Assembly: GCF_963169125.1 (NCBI RefSeq)
Contig: NC_084794.1
Span: forward strand, 225,367,409 to 225,431,408
DNA from: Humulus lupulus
Taxonomy: Eukaryota; Streptophyta; Magnoliopsida; Rosales; Cannabaceae
DNA length: 64,000 nt
Reading direction: 5' to 3'
Made by a program: the position numbers and the translations under genes. A model generated the notes under the pieces. It had not been told where the DNA came from, did not search any database, and saw only the letters and a list, made by a program, of their open reading frames with translations. Positions within the stretch are counted from its first letter, which is position 1. The number at the start of each line of letters is the position of its first letter. Shown here one piece after another: positions 11,271 through 22,433 of the stretch.

Positions 11271-12584
11271 AGTACTAGTGGAATTCTTGAAGAATCCAAG
11301 CGTGGCAGAAAAAATGGTAGAGGTCGAGATGATTGACACAAGGTCGACCTGGATGACCCCCATAGTGGAATACCTTACAACAGGAAGGCTATCTGAGGAA
11401 AGAAAGGACGCGAGAAAAATACTCTATCGAGCTCTGAGGTATGTGATAGTGGATGGTGCATTATACCGACGTGGTCATTCACTGCCTCTCCTACGGTGTG
11501 TTCTGCCTGAGGAGGCTAAAACCATCTTGCAAGAGGTGCATGAAGGCTTTGTGGAGATCATGCTGGGGGCAAAACCTAGCTTTAAAAATATTAAGGCATG
11601 GTTATTTTTGGCCCACTTTAACAAAAGATTTCATCTCCCATGTTCAGAAATGCGACAAATGCCAGAGCTTCACCACAGTCGCCCGAGCTACTCCAGTCGA
11701 GCTAACGATGATCTCATCCCCATGGCCATTTGCAGTATGGGGCATTGACTTAATAGGATCCTTACCTATGGGAAAGGGAGGAGTTCGCTAGGGCGGTGGT
11801 GGCAATTGATTATTTCACAAAGTGGGTAGAGGCCAAGCCTTTGGCAACCATTACTTCAAAGAGAGTCCTGGACTTTGTGGTGAAAAACATTGTATGCCGA
11901 TTTGGGCTTCCTAAAAAGATCGTGTCAGATAATGGAACCTAGTTTGACAGTGATCTCTTCACCAATTTCTGTGAAAAGCACAGAGTTATTAAAAGTTTTT
12001 CTTCGGTTGCATATCCACAGGCCAATGGATAGGTCGAGGCTGTGAATAAGACCCTAAAGGCGAGCCTTAAGAAAAGGTTAGATGAGGCCAAAGGAGTATG
12101 GCCCGAGCAGCTCCCGCAAGTACTTTAGGCATACTGAACATCCCATAGGACTTCCACAGGGCATACTCCTTTCTCCTTGATCTTCGGAAGTGAGGTCGTC
12201 CTTCCCGTCGAAGCAAAGGTAACCACGCACAGACTAAGGACATTCAGTCAGGAGCGGAATGATGAGTTACTTAATGTGTCTCTCGACCTAATCGATGAAA
12301 AGCGAGAGGATTCACAGTTACATCTTGCGCACTATCAACAGAAAATCACTCGGTATTTTAATTCTAAGGTCAAAAGACGTAGTTTTGGATTGGGCGACCT
12401 AGTTCTCCGAAGGGTCTTTTTGGCAAACAAGGATCCTAAGGACGGCGCTTTAGGCCCGAACTAGGAAGGACCTTATCATATCTTGGAAGTTTTGCGTGAG
12501 GGAACTTTCAAACTAGCTCGGCTTAGTGGAGAAGCAGTCCCACGGACCTGGAACGCCATGCACTTAAAGAAGTATTACCAGTAG
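11271..12584 (+). pseudogene. Integrase of element B
   Basis: Joins element DNA to the target. The N-terminal zinc domain keeps the HEGF and CDKCQ ends but the second His region is altered. The core has GIDLIG, SDNGT and VEAVNK, which hold the D, D and E of the catalytic triad, and the C-terminal part keeps YFNSKV, GDLVLRR and the GPY-type region, ending KKYYQ at 12582. No chromodomain follows. Damage: frameshifts near 11560 and 11790, and stops at 11940, 12030, 12126, 12135 and 12462. Confidence 0.87.
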
Positions 12585-12765
12585 TATTACCAACTACTTA
12601 TGTAAGGCTTCGTTATAAAAGCCATTTGATTAAATAACGGAGGATTATTATATAATTTTTCTTGTTAGCGTGTTTTAAAATAATTTTTCTTTATAAGGTT
12701 ATTTATCAATTAGCTCGTGTATTGATGTTTGTAAAAGCAACCAAGAAAGTCTTTACATTCTAGTT

Positions 12766-12780
12766 ACTTGGGGGGCATAT
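12766..12780 (+). other. Internal polypurine-tract-like sequence of element B
   Basis: ACTTGGGGGGCATAT lies 180 bases after integrase and 4.3 kb before the 3' LTR. It closely resembles the 3' tract at 17061-17075 and has a counterpart in the same place in element C (25849-25865). Confidence 0.5.
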
Positions 12781-12794
12781 AACCCGAGGTGATT

Positions 12795-13110
12795 GTACTA
12801 AAAATCCTGGATACAACCAGGTCAGAAACTTAGAAGCTTGGAAAATTGATTATCCGACGGCTTTTTAAGAGCTCAGGGTGTCAATAAACCTAGCACGAAC
12901 TAAGTTCAAATCATTTAAAATACTGGATACAACCAGATACAAAACTTAGAAGTTAGCAAAATTGGATATTCGATGGATTTTTTTTAGAAGCTCGAGATGT
13001 CAATAAACCTAACACGAACTATGTTTAAAATATTTCAAATCTTAGATACAACCGGGTCCAAGGCCTGACACTAAACAGGTATGATATAAATCAACACATT
13101 AAATTTGGAT
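12795..13110 (+). repeat. Tandem repeat of about 120 bp downstream of integrase in element B
   Basis: Two full and one partial unit start near 12799, 12918 and 13039. Shared words are GGATACAACCAG, AACTTAGAAG and GTCAATAAACCTA-CACGAACTA. Variable 3' tandem repeats are known in Tat/Ogre elements. Confidence 0.75.
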
Positions 13111-13395
13111 ATAACCAAACTCAAAATATCTATCCCGATCTAAAAATCGATTCCTAAAATCTCGAATGTGTAAGTCTAAGAAAGTATAAACAGGAGAGAT
13201 AATCAAGGAAAAGATAAATAGATTAAAAGTTAGATATATGAATTGAAATTCAAGTTGTCCCGAGAAAAAAGAAACCTCGAACTAAGCCCAAGGGAAATTG
13301 TTTACAAACATATAAAAAAAGAAGGAAAGAGTAAAACAACGAAGGCTTCATTAAGCCCCTCAAGGACGTTCTGAGGACGTGACCTACTCGATCTC

Positions 13396-16029
13396 CTACT
13401 CGCCCGCTATAGAGGCGTCCCCTATCTCCGACGGCTCTTGCAAGATCTGGTCCTTGAATTTTTCAAGGTATGGATCCCATAGCTCGGGGGCCATGAAAGA
13501 AAAGTTGCCATCCTGGTTAAAAGCCCAGCAATGATACAACATGTCTTCCATGGCGGACAATGAGGTCGCTTTCTCTTCCTTAACTGCAGCCTCGGCCTCT
13601 AGCTGCTTTGCTTTGGCCTCAGCAACCTCGACCTGAAGAGCAGCCAAGGCAACCTTTGTCGCCTGCTCTCTTTCTTAAGACGATGCAAGGGCAGCCTTGG
13701 CATCGTGCTCGCCTTTTTGAGCAACTGCAAAGGCAGCTTTGCCAGTTTGCTCGCCTTCTTGAGCAGCGGTCTTGGCGGATTGGAGCTCAGCCTGGAGTTC
13801 ATCATTCCTAGCCCTAGCTCGGGTTATACTACGGTGCTGAGCTAGGGCCGACTGCAAAATAAAGAGACAAGTTAGACACATACTTGGGCAGGATGTAAAG
13901 AAGAAATTCACTAAGGAACGATATCTTACTGTGAGGGTCATCCCCAAGGCTGACTCCAGGACGTTCTCTGGGCTCTGCTCTTCTATCGTCCTCAGATCCC
14001 TTGGGTTGGCTTTATAAATGTGCTCCACCATGTGGTTCGTCGTCTCGTAGAGGGTCCCCCGAAAGGTATCGGGGATCTTCTCCAGTTCCTAAGGATCGAC
14101 TGGGATGCGCACAGTAGCAGTGGGGACAAAAGGATCTAGGGGATCAACTTGTATTACCTGATTGCAAACTGAGGAGGAAGAGGTGGAGGAGGAACCCTTT
14201 TCTCCGTCATGGTGGAAGCCGGAGCTGCTGAGCTCGTACCTTTCCCCTTAGCAGGGGATTTGGAGGTGTTTCCTGCCACAGGGGGGTTTTCTTTGTAAAA
14301 CAAGGCTTCTTTACGACAGGACCCAAGCTGGACTTTCTACCTTGGAAAGTGGTACGGAGGTTAGGAGCTCCAGATCATTCCATTTCTTCGTCTGAAAAGA
14401 ATAAGAAGGGATTTAAGACACCATTGAAGTCAGAAATTTACATAAAAGAAATAGATAAAATTCCTACCCTCCGGGTTGGGGGAGGAGTCTATTGTCACGA
14501 CCTCCGGCCTTGGGACTACTAGAAAAGAATGGGAATCTAAGTCTACAATTTCTTGGATTATAGGAGGTTCGGGCTCAAGTTCTATGTCGCGGCTGGACTC
14601 CTCGACATATTGCCTAAATTCAGGGGCAAAAGTGCCCTGGAGCAAAGAGTGCCACGACCTACGATTTGTCCCATACTCCTAAAAAATGGTTGTCCTAAAA
14701 GTTGAGGTATTATCTATGACAATAGTTCCTCTAGGGTAACTCATATCATGGCACAACACTAAGTGATCCACGCACTGGAGCAGGGTAATGTTACGGTATA
14801 GATTATTAGGGTGGCAAAGGATGAGCGTATTTGGGTTAAATCTAACTAGCCTAAAGTCAGCGATAGTCCTATCTAATTCCCTATAAGGGTATTGGTTACC
14901 TTAGCCGGAGGGGCTGGCTGCTACCCCCGATGCAGCTCGTTCTAGGTCAGGACCCCAAGTAGCCTCGGGAGCCCGCCTCTTTCGCACCAAAGGAACTTCA
15001 TCTTCTTCTTGTTCCTTGCCTTCAGCGGCCTCAGAGTCTCCTTCTTGGGAAGGCGAGAGCTCGTGGACTACCGGAAGGGTAGCCAGTGTCCTTCTTAAGG
15101 CCAAAGTCTAGCCCTCACCGATCAATTTCCATGCCAGCATCGTGACGTCATTCACGAGCTGGCGAAAATCCTTCTCGCTGGGCGGGAGCCCAGAGAATGT
15201 GTCATACTGACCCTCGAGGGTCGCAGACTTCTCCATCCTCGTGAATATGGCTGCACAAAAAATAAACTCAATTAACATATGTATAAGGAGTATGTCTTTA
15301 AAAAGAAAAAATAATTACTTTACGAGCTGAGAAAAGAAAGAAGACTTACAAGGACGGTTGAAGTATCGATGCTCACAGTTGTGAAACCCATTCAACATAA
15401 AGAATTGATCCTTGTAGTCATTGTGGCTGGGGAGCTCGATGACCAAGGTTGAGTTCGGGAATCTAGTGAGGTAGTAGAATCTGTCATCTCGCCCTTTTTT
15501 CGCTAGGCTAGCCTAAAGGCAGAAGAAGTATAGAATATCTATCGGAGTGGGGACCTCCCACTCGTGCTTCAGAAAAATATACCTCAACCCCGCCAAAAGT
15601 CCGTATGAATTTGGGGGGAGCTGAAAAGGTGCCAACTTCACGTAGTTAAGGATTCAGCAAAGTATTGATCTAGGGGAAGGAAGGCCCCCGCCTTTAAGTG
15701 CTCATCACTCAAGGCCGCGAAGTCGTCCTGGAAGGGCGCGCAGCTTCGTTCCCCTTTGAACAGAGGTCGGGCAATGAGGACCCCGGACCCAACCTTTATA
15801 TTATGGCCTAGCATAATTTTATTGACCCTTCCTTAAGTCGTAATCTTGGAGGTGATTGTCTCTGCCTCGAAGAACGCATTAGGGTCGACCACAACATCCC
15901 TTTCCACCACAAGGCCGAAATGAGAAAGTGGAGATTTAGAGGCGATCTCTTTTCCCTTTTTGGTTTGTTGAGCAGAAGAGCCATGTGCATTCTTCTTAGG
16001 TATGCTCTTCTTGGGTTCCATTAGATCGC
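13396..16029 (-). pseudogene. Antisense five-exon gene of element B (gypsy-associated protein with coiled coil)
   Basis: Runs opposite to gag-pol. Exons on the minus strand: a 5' UTR exon ending at 16584, then 16029-15350, 15250-14468, 14391-13930 and 13851-13396; every intron has GT and AG ends (GTAAGT, GTAAGT, GTAGGA, GTAAGA donors; TTAG, GCAG, TCAG, GCAG acceptors). The start is ATG 16021-16019 (MEPKKSIPKK). Exon 2 ends with a conserved segment (PPNSYGLLAGLRYIFL, then a W-VPTP motif) that resembles the Pfam family called putative gypsy-type transposon (PF04195); that link is from memory. Exon 3 is acidic and low in complexity. Exon 5 is an Ala/Glu/Lys-rich coiled coil followed by DMLYHCWAFNQDGNFSFM. 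Stops and a frameshift near 15640 break it. Function is not known. Element C has the same exon plan. Confidence 0.72.
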
Positions 16030-16798
16030 CTAACAAACAAGAATGACGAGTCAATTAGTAGGCAATCTAAGATTTTGTAAAGGTTATGACACGGATGTAC
16101 GGGGGAGAATGATATCTATGATATACGAGCTGAGTTAGTCTCAGCCCGTTGCGTGATCCCACACGCTACCCTACGCTACGCGCCTTAGTTTCCCAACAGA
16201 CCCCTGACATTTAGGGATCCGTGTGTCAGAAAATTTGGCCATTACTGTCCTTGGGGGGCGGTTTAGAGAAAAACCACCCAAGAAACGTGTTCCCTAAGCA
16301 ATCTGATTTTTGAACCCTAACCTTTCATCTTCTATATCCCGAATGGGTATTTCCTAAAATTTGCTATAAGTTACCCAAATCTACCCAGAAAATGCCTTGT
16401 TTCGTGAATGTCATAGTTTTAGGAGATATTCTAAACATTCTCAGTAAACCTAAAGTTGAAGCCTATGTGCCAAAAACATCAAGATAACATCCTAATATTA
16501 ACTACGGTGAAACATGGGTGAGAATGGTAAATGAAACACAGAAATCAGTAAAGAAAAAGTTTCTTTGAAATGATAAGACTTACATTGTGTTCGTTGATAG
16601 AAGGAGTAGATTTCGCGAGGGAGAGTTCCTAGAAAACTCCTGAGTAATTGAGCAACTGGGTTTCGGAGAGATTGTGCAACAAAAGGTTTTTTTTTTGTTT
16701 TCTTTTCTCTGAGAAGGAAGAAGGGGTTGAAAATGTCAAAGAGAGAAAATGAAGAAAGATTTCGAATAAAAGGCGATGAATTGTGGAAATTGTCTACC

Positions 16799-16807
16799 CT
16801 ATTTATA
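16799..16807 (-). promoter_or_regulatory. TATA box for the antisense gene of element B
   Basis: Minus-strand TATAAATAG, 269 bases inside the 3' LTR. About 216 bases further in the direction of transcription is a consensus splice donor, CACAAT/GTAAGT, at 16583, which opens a 554-base intron ending just before the ATG exon. Element C has TATAAATAA and a GTAAGT donor at corresponding places. Confidence 0.6.
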
Positions 16808-17060
16808 CGTAAACAGCATAAATCAATTTGAGCCATCCGATTTGGTTAGTATAAGATCTGATGGCTATGTTTCAAAGGACAAAATGGTGGCAAAAAGTTG
16901 ACAAGACAATTATTGCAGTCCTCGAAACCCGAACAAACGCCAATTGTAGTGTTCCACGTGTACAGTACTCGAGTAGTTGGCAAGCATGGTTTATTGCTAT
17001 AGAAGTCTAAAAGTCCCTACTGTGTAGATCAGAAGGTAACGTCATAAACCACGAGCAAGG

Positions 17061-17075
17061 ACTTAGGGGGGCAAA
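17061..17075 (+). other. 3' polypurine tract of element B
   Basis: ACTTAGGGGGGCAAA directly abuts the 3' LTR, the place where plus-strand DNA synthesis starts. Confidence 0.8.
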
Positions 17076-17766
17076 TGTGTATCCTAATTTTAGCATGAGT
17101 CTTTTACTCAGATCGTGTATAGCTGGCAAATAACTGCATGGAAGGAATAGCTTGTGAGTCTAGTTTATTCTCCACATTGACAGCACGGTTCTCATGATGG
17201 TTGTATGAGTTAGGGATACATAAATTGGTAAGCACAAGCTTATAATATTTATAAGGCACGGCCTCCATGATACGAGCTCGACGGTGTATTCAGCTCGTGG
17301 TAAATTGAAAATATGGCGTGTTAGCGAATCCCTGAAGACTCGGATACTTTGTACAATCGTTTGCAGCCATCCTGTGATATTTTATGTCCCATATATTAGG
17401 AGACTATTTATTTCATGATCAGATCATATCCTAGTATAAATGGGAATATTTCATATTAAATGTAATAAATACGCAAATCCATGATTGACTCACGCGGTTA
17501 CCCAAACCTGTCCAGGGAATTTCTCTATAAATACTGAGAATATTGGACTAAAAGGGGACGATTATTCTGTAATACCGAAACTTTGTCAAAATAGAGAGAG
17601 AAAAGCAGTGATAATATAGACTCGTAGACTAGGTGGGTTTTAACCACTGAACCACGTAAAAAGACCAGTGTTCTTGAGAGTTATTTTCTTACTTCGGTTT
17701 ACCATCAAGTACTAATTCATCCTTATTATTTTCTTAATTCACTGTTGGCGAAAAACCGTGTCAACA
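17076..17766 (+). repeat. 3' LTR of element B
   Basis: Same length (691) as the 5' copy, from TGTGTATCC to GTCAACA, then the TTAAT duplication. Confidence 0.93.
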
Positions 17767-18683
17767 TTAATATTTAACATATTGTTTATAAAAGAGGTGA
17801 GGTGGCTTCCTAGAATTATTTATATATGATTTATCTATTTTCTCATAATTTATTATTTTTTTTAATTTTTTTATTTAGCAAAACAATTATTAACAATTTA
17901 AAAAATCCCTACAGTCCCACATGGTTTACAAACCATTGTGATCTTATATTTTTAGGGTATATATAAAGTTTCATTCATTCATCTTGATTTGTAATATCTA
18001 TATACTTATATAAAGGAAAACTATATTGAGGTGAGGTGGCTTCCTAAAATAATTTATATATGATATATCTATTTTATCATAATTTGTGATTTTTTCTAAT
18101 GTTTTTATTTAACAAAAGAATTATTAACAATTTGAAAAATCCCTACAGTCCCACAGGATTTACAAACCATTGTAATGTTATACTTTTAAGGTATATATAA
18201 TGTACCATTCATTCATTTTAATTTGTAATATGTCCAAATATTAGCATTTTTTTTCTTGTATAGGCAATTGATTTGACTCAATCTTGCTAAATAATTGTTT
18301 TTAGTTATATTAATATTTAACATATTATTTATATATGAGGTGAGGTGAGGTGGCTTCCTAGAATTATTTCTATATGATTTATCTATTTTCTCATAATTTG
18401 TGATTTTTTTAAATTTTTATTTAACAAAAGAATTATTAACAATTTAAAAAATCCCTACAGTCCCACATAGTTTACAAACAATTTTGATATTATACTTTTA
18501 GGGTATATATAAAGTATCATTCATTCATTTTGATTTGTAATATGTTCAAATATTAGTATTTTTTTTCTTTTATAGGCGATTGATTTGACTCATTCTTGCT
18601 AAATATTTTTTTTTAGTTATATTAATATTTAACTTGTTATTTATATATGAAGTGAGGTGGCTTTCTAGAATCATTTATATATG
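17767..18683 (+). repeat. AT-rich tandem repeat, part 2 (between elements B and C)
   Basis: About three units. The phrase GTGAGGTGGCTTCCTA recurs near 17793, 18033, 18345 and (as GGCTTTCTA) 18653, giving a period near 310 bp with one shortened unit. Each unit carries TCCCTACAGTCCCACA and ends TTAGTTATATTAATATTTAAC. A Helitron-like TCTATATACTTATATAAAGG start is present near 17998. Confidence 0.8.
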
Positions 18684-19291
18684 TGTTTACCCAAAAAAGG
18701 ACTGCTTGATGATGTGACAGAATTAACATACACGTGGGATACACGTGACCATTTAAGTGAGTATGATCTTTTCGACCATCGACCAGAAGAGAATTCACTC
18801 AGCAAGCAGTATATTTCATGGGCGACCAGTCTGGTCGCAGCATTTCATATATTTTCTTCATATATTTAATGTTGTATTTATGTAATAATTGCGATTTCTA
18901 TTATTATTTAGACATTTCTGTATTAAATGTAATTAAGGCCCATTGGCCCATGTAGAACTCCTTCAGCTTATAAATAAAAATCAAAGGGCTCAAGAGAGGG
19001 GACTTTTCTGGGGGACTTTTTGAACTTCAGAATTCTAAGAGAGAAAGATAGTGTTTTTATCCACCATACTTGTATTTATCCTGAGGCTTGTGAAACTCGC
19101 GAACCCTAGTTCATTGATCACAGTTCTTGGGATTCTACATTAATAAGAACACTAAGTGAACGTAGGTTATTACCATCTGTTGGGGGTGAACCACTATAAA
19201 TATTTTGTGTCATTTATCTTTTTGTCTTGATTTCATCTCATTTCTATCATTTTACTTGACTCTGTATCGTTGACCAAATCGAGGGTCAACA
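18684..19291 (+). repeat. 5' LTR of element C
   Basis: TGTTTACCC to GTCAACA. TATAAATA at 18969-18976 is the probable promoter box. A primer-site-like sequence follows at 19295-19312. Confidence 0.93.
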
Positions 19292-19340
19292 TTTTGGTGC
19301 TTTCATTGAGAGCTGAACTCAAGACCTTTAAGAAGATCGG

Positions 19341-21505
19341 ATGGCGAAAACAGCTAGAAAGGCTGGACAAACCTCTGGTGCTGCACCAACCCAGCCTCCT
19401 CCGCAAAATGTGGCTAAAGATGAGCCAAAAGTGGATTTGGACGAGGAGGAAATGGATTCTGAGACCCTGAGATCGACTCTAATTGTGTTGCAAGAGGAGT
19501 TAGCCAATCTAAGGGCTAATCAAGAAAATGTGGCTGAAATGATGGCGTTGCAGCAGAGAGAGATTGATAGGCAACGCCAAGAATTGATTGAACGGCAAGC
19601 CAACATGGACCGCCGATAGAGGGACGCCACTGCCACTCTGGAGGCATCCATTCAGTTGGCCCGAGTACAGCCTGCACCGGCTTCCCGAACGGATCAGCCA
19701 CCTAATACGCCACCGCAGCAAGGTCCTCATTCAGATCATCCTCAACATCACCACACTCCACCTCAACCGGAAAATCCTCAGAGGTCGGAGCAACCCCCTG
19801 CTGGTCAACAGGATAGGCCGTTTCAAGATCCTGAGCAGCAACCACCTTCTCGCGCTGGCCGAGATAATCCTCAGCAGTAAAGGCAGAATAAGGCCGAGCA
19901 GCCTCCCCGAAGTCCTAGGCGCCAAACTGTTGAGGAGCCAAACCCACCAAGCAGGGGACAACGTCCTTCTGTGAGTAGAAGGCATGTTGAACCAGGCTCT
20001 GCGGTCAGGGGTCCCCCACGACATAATTATGCCCAGGGACCTACCAACCAACGCAGGCCTCCACCTGTTAGATAGGACATGCCAGCGAGGGGAGGGGGAA
20101 ACAGTGTGATCAGCATGTCACACCATATTCGAACACACTTTAAGGATGGCCATGACTATAATGAGGCGGATTCCAGAAGAGGAAATTTTGGTCAAAGGAA
20201 AGAAAAGAGGGGTGGAGAACAGAACCCTCCACCAAGAGATAACTGGCCGACGAGCCATAATGCTGGGGCACAACCTAGACAACCCAATATCATTGATCGA
20301 CTAGGCGCGAGCAAACAAAGGTGTAGGGATGAGGATTTGAGGGATGTTCTCAATAACAGAAGAGAAAAACACGACGAGTATGCCCCTCCAGCACCTGTCG
20401 CCCCAATAGTACCAAATGTGGTACAGGCCCAGCTCGATGTGTTGAATCAGTCCGTCCAGCAACTAGTGGGGAGTCGGACATCCCACATTGAATACGACCA
20501 GAGAAGAGGCACTGCGTTTGTGCAAAGAATAGCAATGGTCGAGACCCCAAGAAAATTTAAGATGTCGCTCTTGCCCAACTTCATTGGATTAGAAGACCAA
20601 GTATCTCATGTAAATAAATTCAAGATACAAATGGATATCCAGAAGGTTTCAGATGACGCTCGATGTAGAATCTTTCCAGCCACCTTGTCCGATACTGCTC
20701 AGGAGTGGTTTTTCAAATTCCCTACTGCCAGCATAGTGTCTTAGGAAATGTTCACGAAGGAGTTTTACGGATAGTTATATGCTGGTCATGTACATCTGAC
20801 CGAGGCCAACCAACTGGTCGAGATACGCCAGAAGGAGGGAGAAACCTTGAAGGGGTATGTCCAACTTTTTATGAGAGTTGCTGCTGAGGCTAAGACAGTT
20901 GGTGATGAAGGAAAAATGATGGAACTTACTGCTGGAGTACGGCGCCATTCATCCCTCTGGAATAGCTTGCGGAAGAATGGAGTAAAAAGCACCCAAGAAT
21001 TTCTGGAACGAGCGAACAGATACATCAAGCTAGAAGAGGCCATTGCCAACGAAGGGAAGGCGCTCGCAGACGACCAGGGTCCGAAAGAAGATCCCACCAA
21101 ATCCGCCAATGGGTCTGGGAAGCCCAATGGCAATGGCAAAAATAATGGGAAAACGGAGGTAAAAGGGCGAACCATGAGTCGTCGACGTTTGAGAACAAGC
21201 GCCCTAAAAGTAACAAATACGAGCCGAGGTTCACCAATTACACGGACCTAGTCAATAGCAGAGCAAAAGTGTACCAGGACACTAACACCACTATTCCCTT
21301 TAGGCGACCAACCCCAATCAGGAAAGATATCTCCAAGAAAGATACAACCAAGTTTTGTCATTTTCATAGCGACTATAGTCATGACACCAATGAGTGCAAC
21401 CAGCTTAAAGATGAGATTGAGTTCCTTATCAGACAAGGACACCTGAGAATATATGTACGAGCCCCTGGAGGTTCTCAGGGAGAGGCTCAAGGAGGCAACA
21501 ATTAG
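19341..21505 (+). pseudogene. gag of element C
   Basis: The ATG at 19341 is 50 bases inside the LTR. The N-terminal 90 residues include a heptad-rich segment (ETLRSTLIVLQEEL, then AEMMALQQREIDRQRQEL), a likely coiled coil. A Pro/Gln/Arg-rich linker follows. The gag core spans about 20550-21050 (CRIFPATLSDTAQEWFFKF, then ERANRYIKLEEAIA). The finger CHFHSDYSHDTNEC is followed by QLKDEIEFLI, as in element B. Stops lie at 19617, 19878, 20073, 20742 and 21503, and a frameshift occurs near 21160. Confidence 0.85.
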
Positions 21506-21559
21506 GCGCCTGTACGCCAACACTCGCCCCCTTTACAGCCAGCTCCAGTTTCTGGGACA

Positions 21560-22269
21560 TTGCTGACCATCTACGGCGGCCCACACCTGGCAGATGATAG
21601 TGGGAAGGCAAAGGAAAGGTACGCTCGAACCTTACGTCATGACCAGGACATTGAAATGTTGAACGTAGAGGAGCGAAGTCCCAAAAAAGCTCGAACAGAG
21701 GAAGAACAGATAACTTTCTCTGAGCTTAACGCTCAGCATGTCTGATTTCCCCATTCGGATCCTCTGGTCGCAGATGTCCAGATTGCTAATATGATGGTTA
21801 AACGAGTATTGGTGGATATAGTGAACATTCTATACAAATCTTCGCTGGTGAGAATGAAGTTATCAGTGCAAGATTTGGAGCCATGCAACCAAACCATTTA
21901 TGGTTTTCCAGTGAAGGGCTCACGCAAACAGGGTCGATCAGGCTTCTAGTCACAGTAGGAACTACACCGGCGAATAGGTCATTACTCACTACTTTTATAG
22001 TTGTTGATTGTCCTTCTGCGTATAATGTTATGATTGGAAGGCCTATTGTAGTCAACCTACGAGCTGTGACCTTGGTCTGGCACTTGGCCATGAATTTTCC
22101 AACTAACGCAAGGGTAGGATGCATCTTGGGAAACCAAAGAGAAGCCCATAAATGTTATAATTCCTCGATCACCAAGACAAAAATGGGCGGATCTGGGGAA
22201 AAATCCGATAAAAGGTTGTTCCTGGTAAACGAAGCACAAGCCCAATCAGGTGAACAGGTCACCAAATAG
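21560..22269 (+). pseudogene. Protease region of element C, active site lost
   Basis: The frame reads FPHSDPLV at about 21748 and RVLVDIVNIL near 21800. The D is present but the Gly-Ser part of the active-site loop is missing compared with the same place in element B (LVDNGSFVNLIF), so a small deletion removed it. The rest is recognisable after a frameshift near 21930 (FIVVDCPSAYNVMIGRP, LAMNFPT). A catalytic role is not possible for this copy. Confidence 0.78.
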
Positions 22270-22433
22270 GGTGTTTCCCAAAGCGAGGATAGGGATTTAG
22301 ATCCTCGCTTTGGGGATTTTTAAGAGAGTGTAGGACCCATGGAGGACCTCAAGGAGGTCCAACTTGAAGAAGCAGATCCGACCAGGGTTGTGAAAGCGGT
22401 AAAAACTTAGAGACAACAACAAAGCAAAAACTG

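Larger units (their letters stand above)
5429..17766 (+). mobile_element. Element B: complete but defective Tat-like Ty3/gypsy retrotransposon
   Basis: 12.3 kb with two 691-bp LTRs (5429-6119 and 17076-17766) and a 5-bp target-site duplication TTAAT (5424-5428 and 17767-17771). Removing the element regenerates the sequence seen uninterrupted at 18299-18330, which confirms both ends. Order on the plus strand is gag, protease, RT, RNase H, a second RNase H, integrase. There is no chromodomain after integrase. Downstream, on the minus strand, lies a five-exon gene. The dual RNase H, the CxxH...H...C gag finger and the antisense gene fit the Tat lineage of plants. Many stops and several frameshifts show it cannot move by itself. 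LTRs differ at roughly a dozen sites in the first 160 bases by eye, so it is older than the copia element. Confidence 0.93.

Noticed and set aside
18681..18869. 62-residue frame at the start of the element C LTR (also 29720-29917)
   Set aside because: It is LTR sequence; the repeat at both LTRs explains it, with no protein resemblance.
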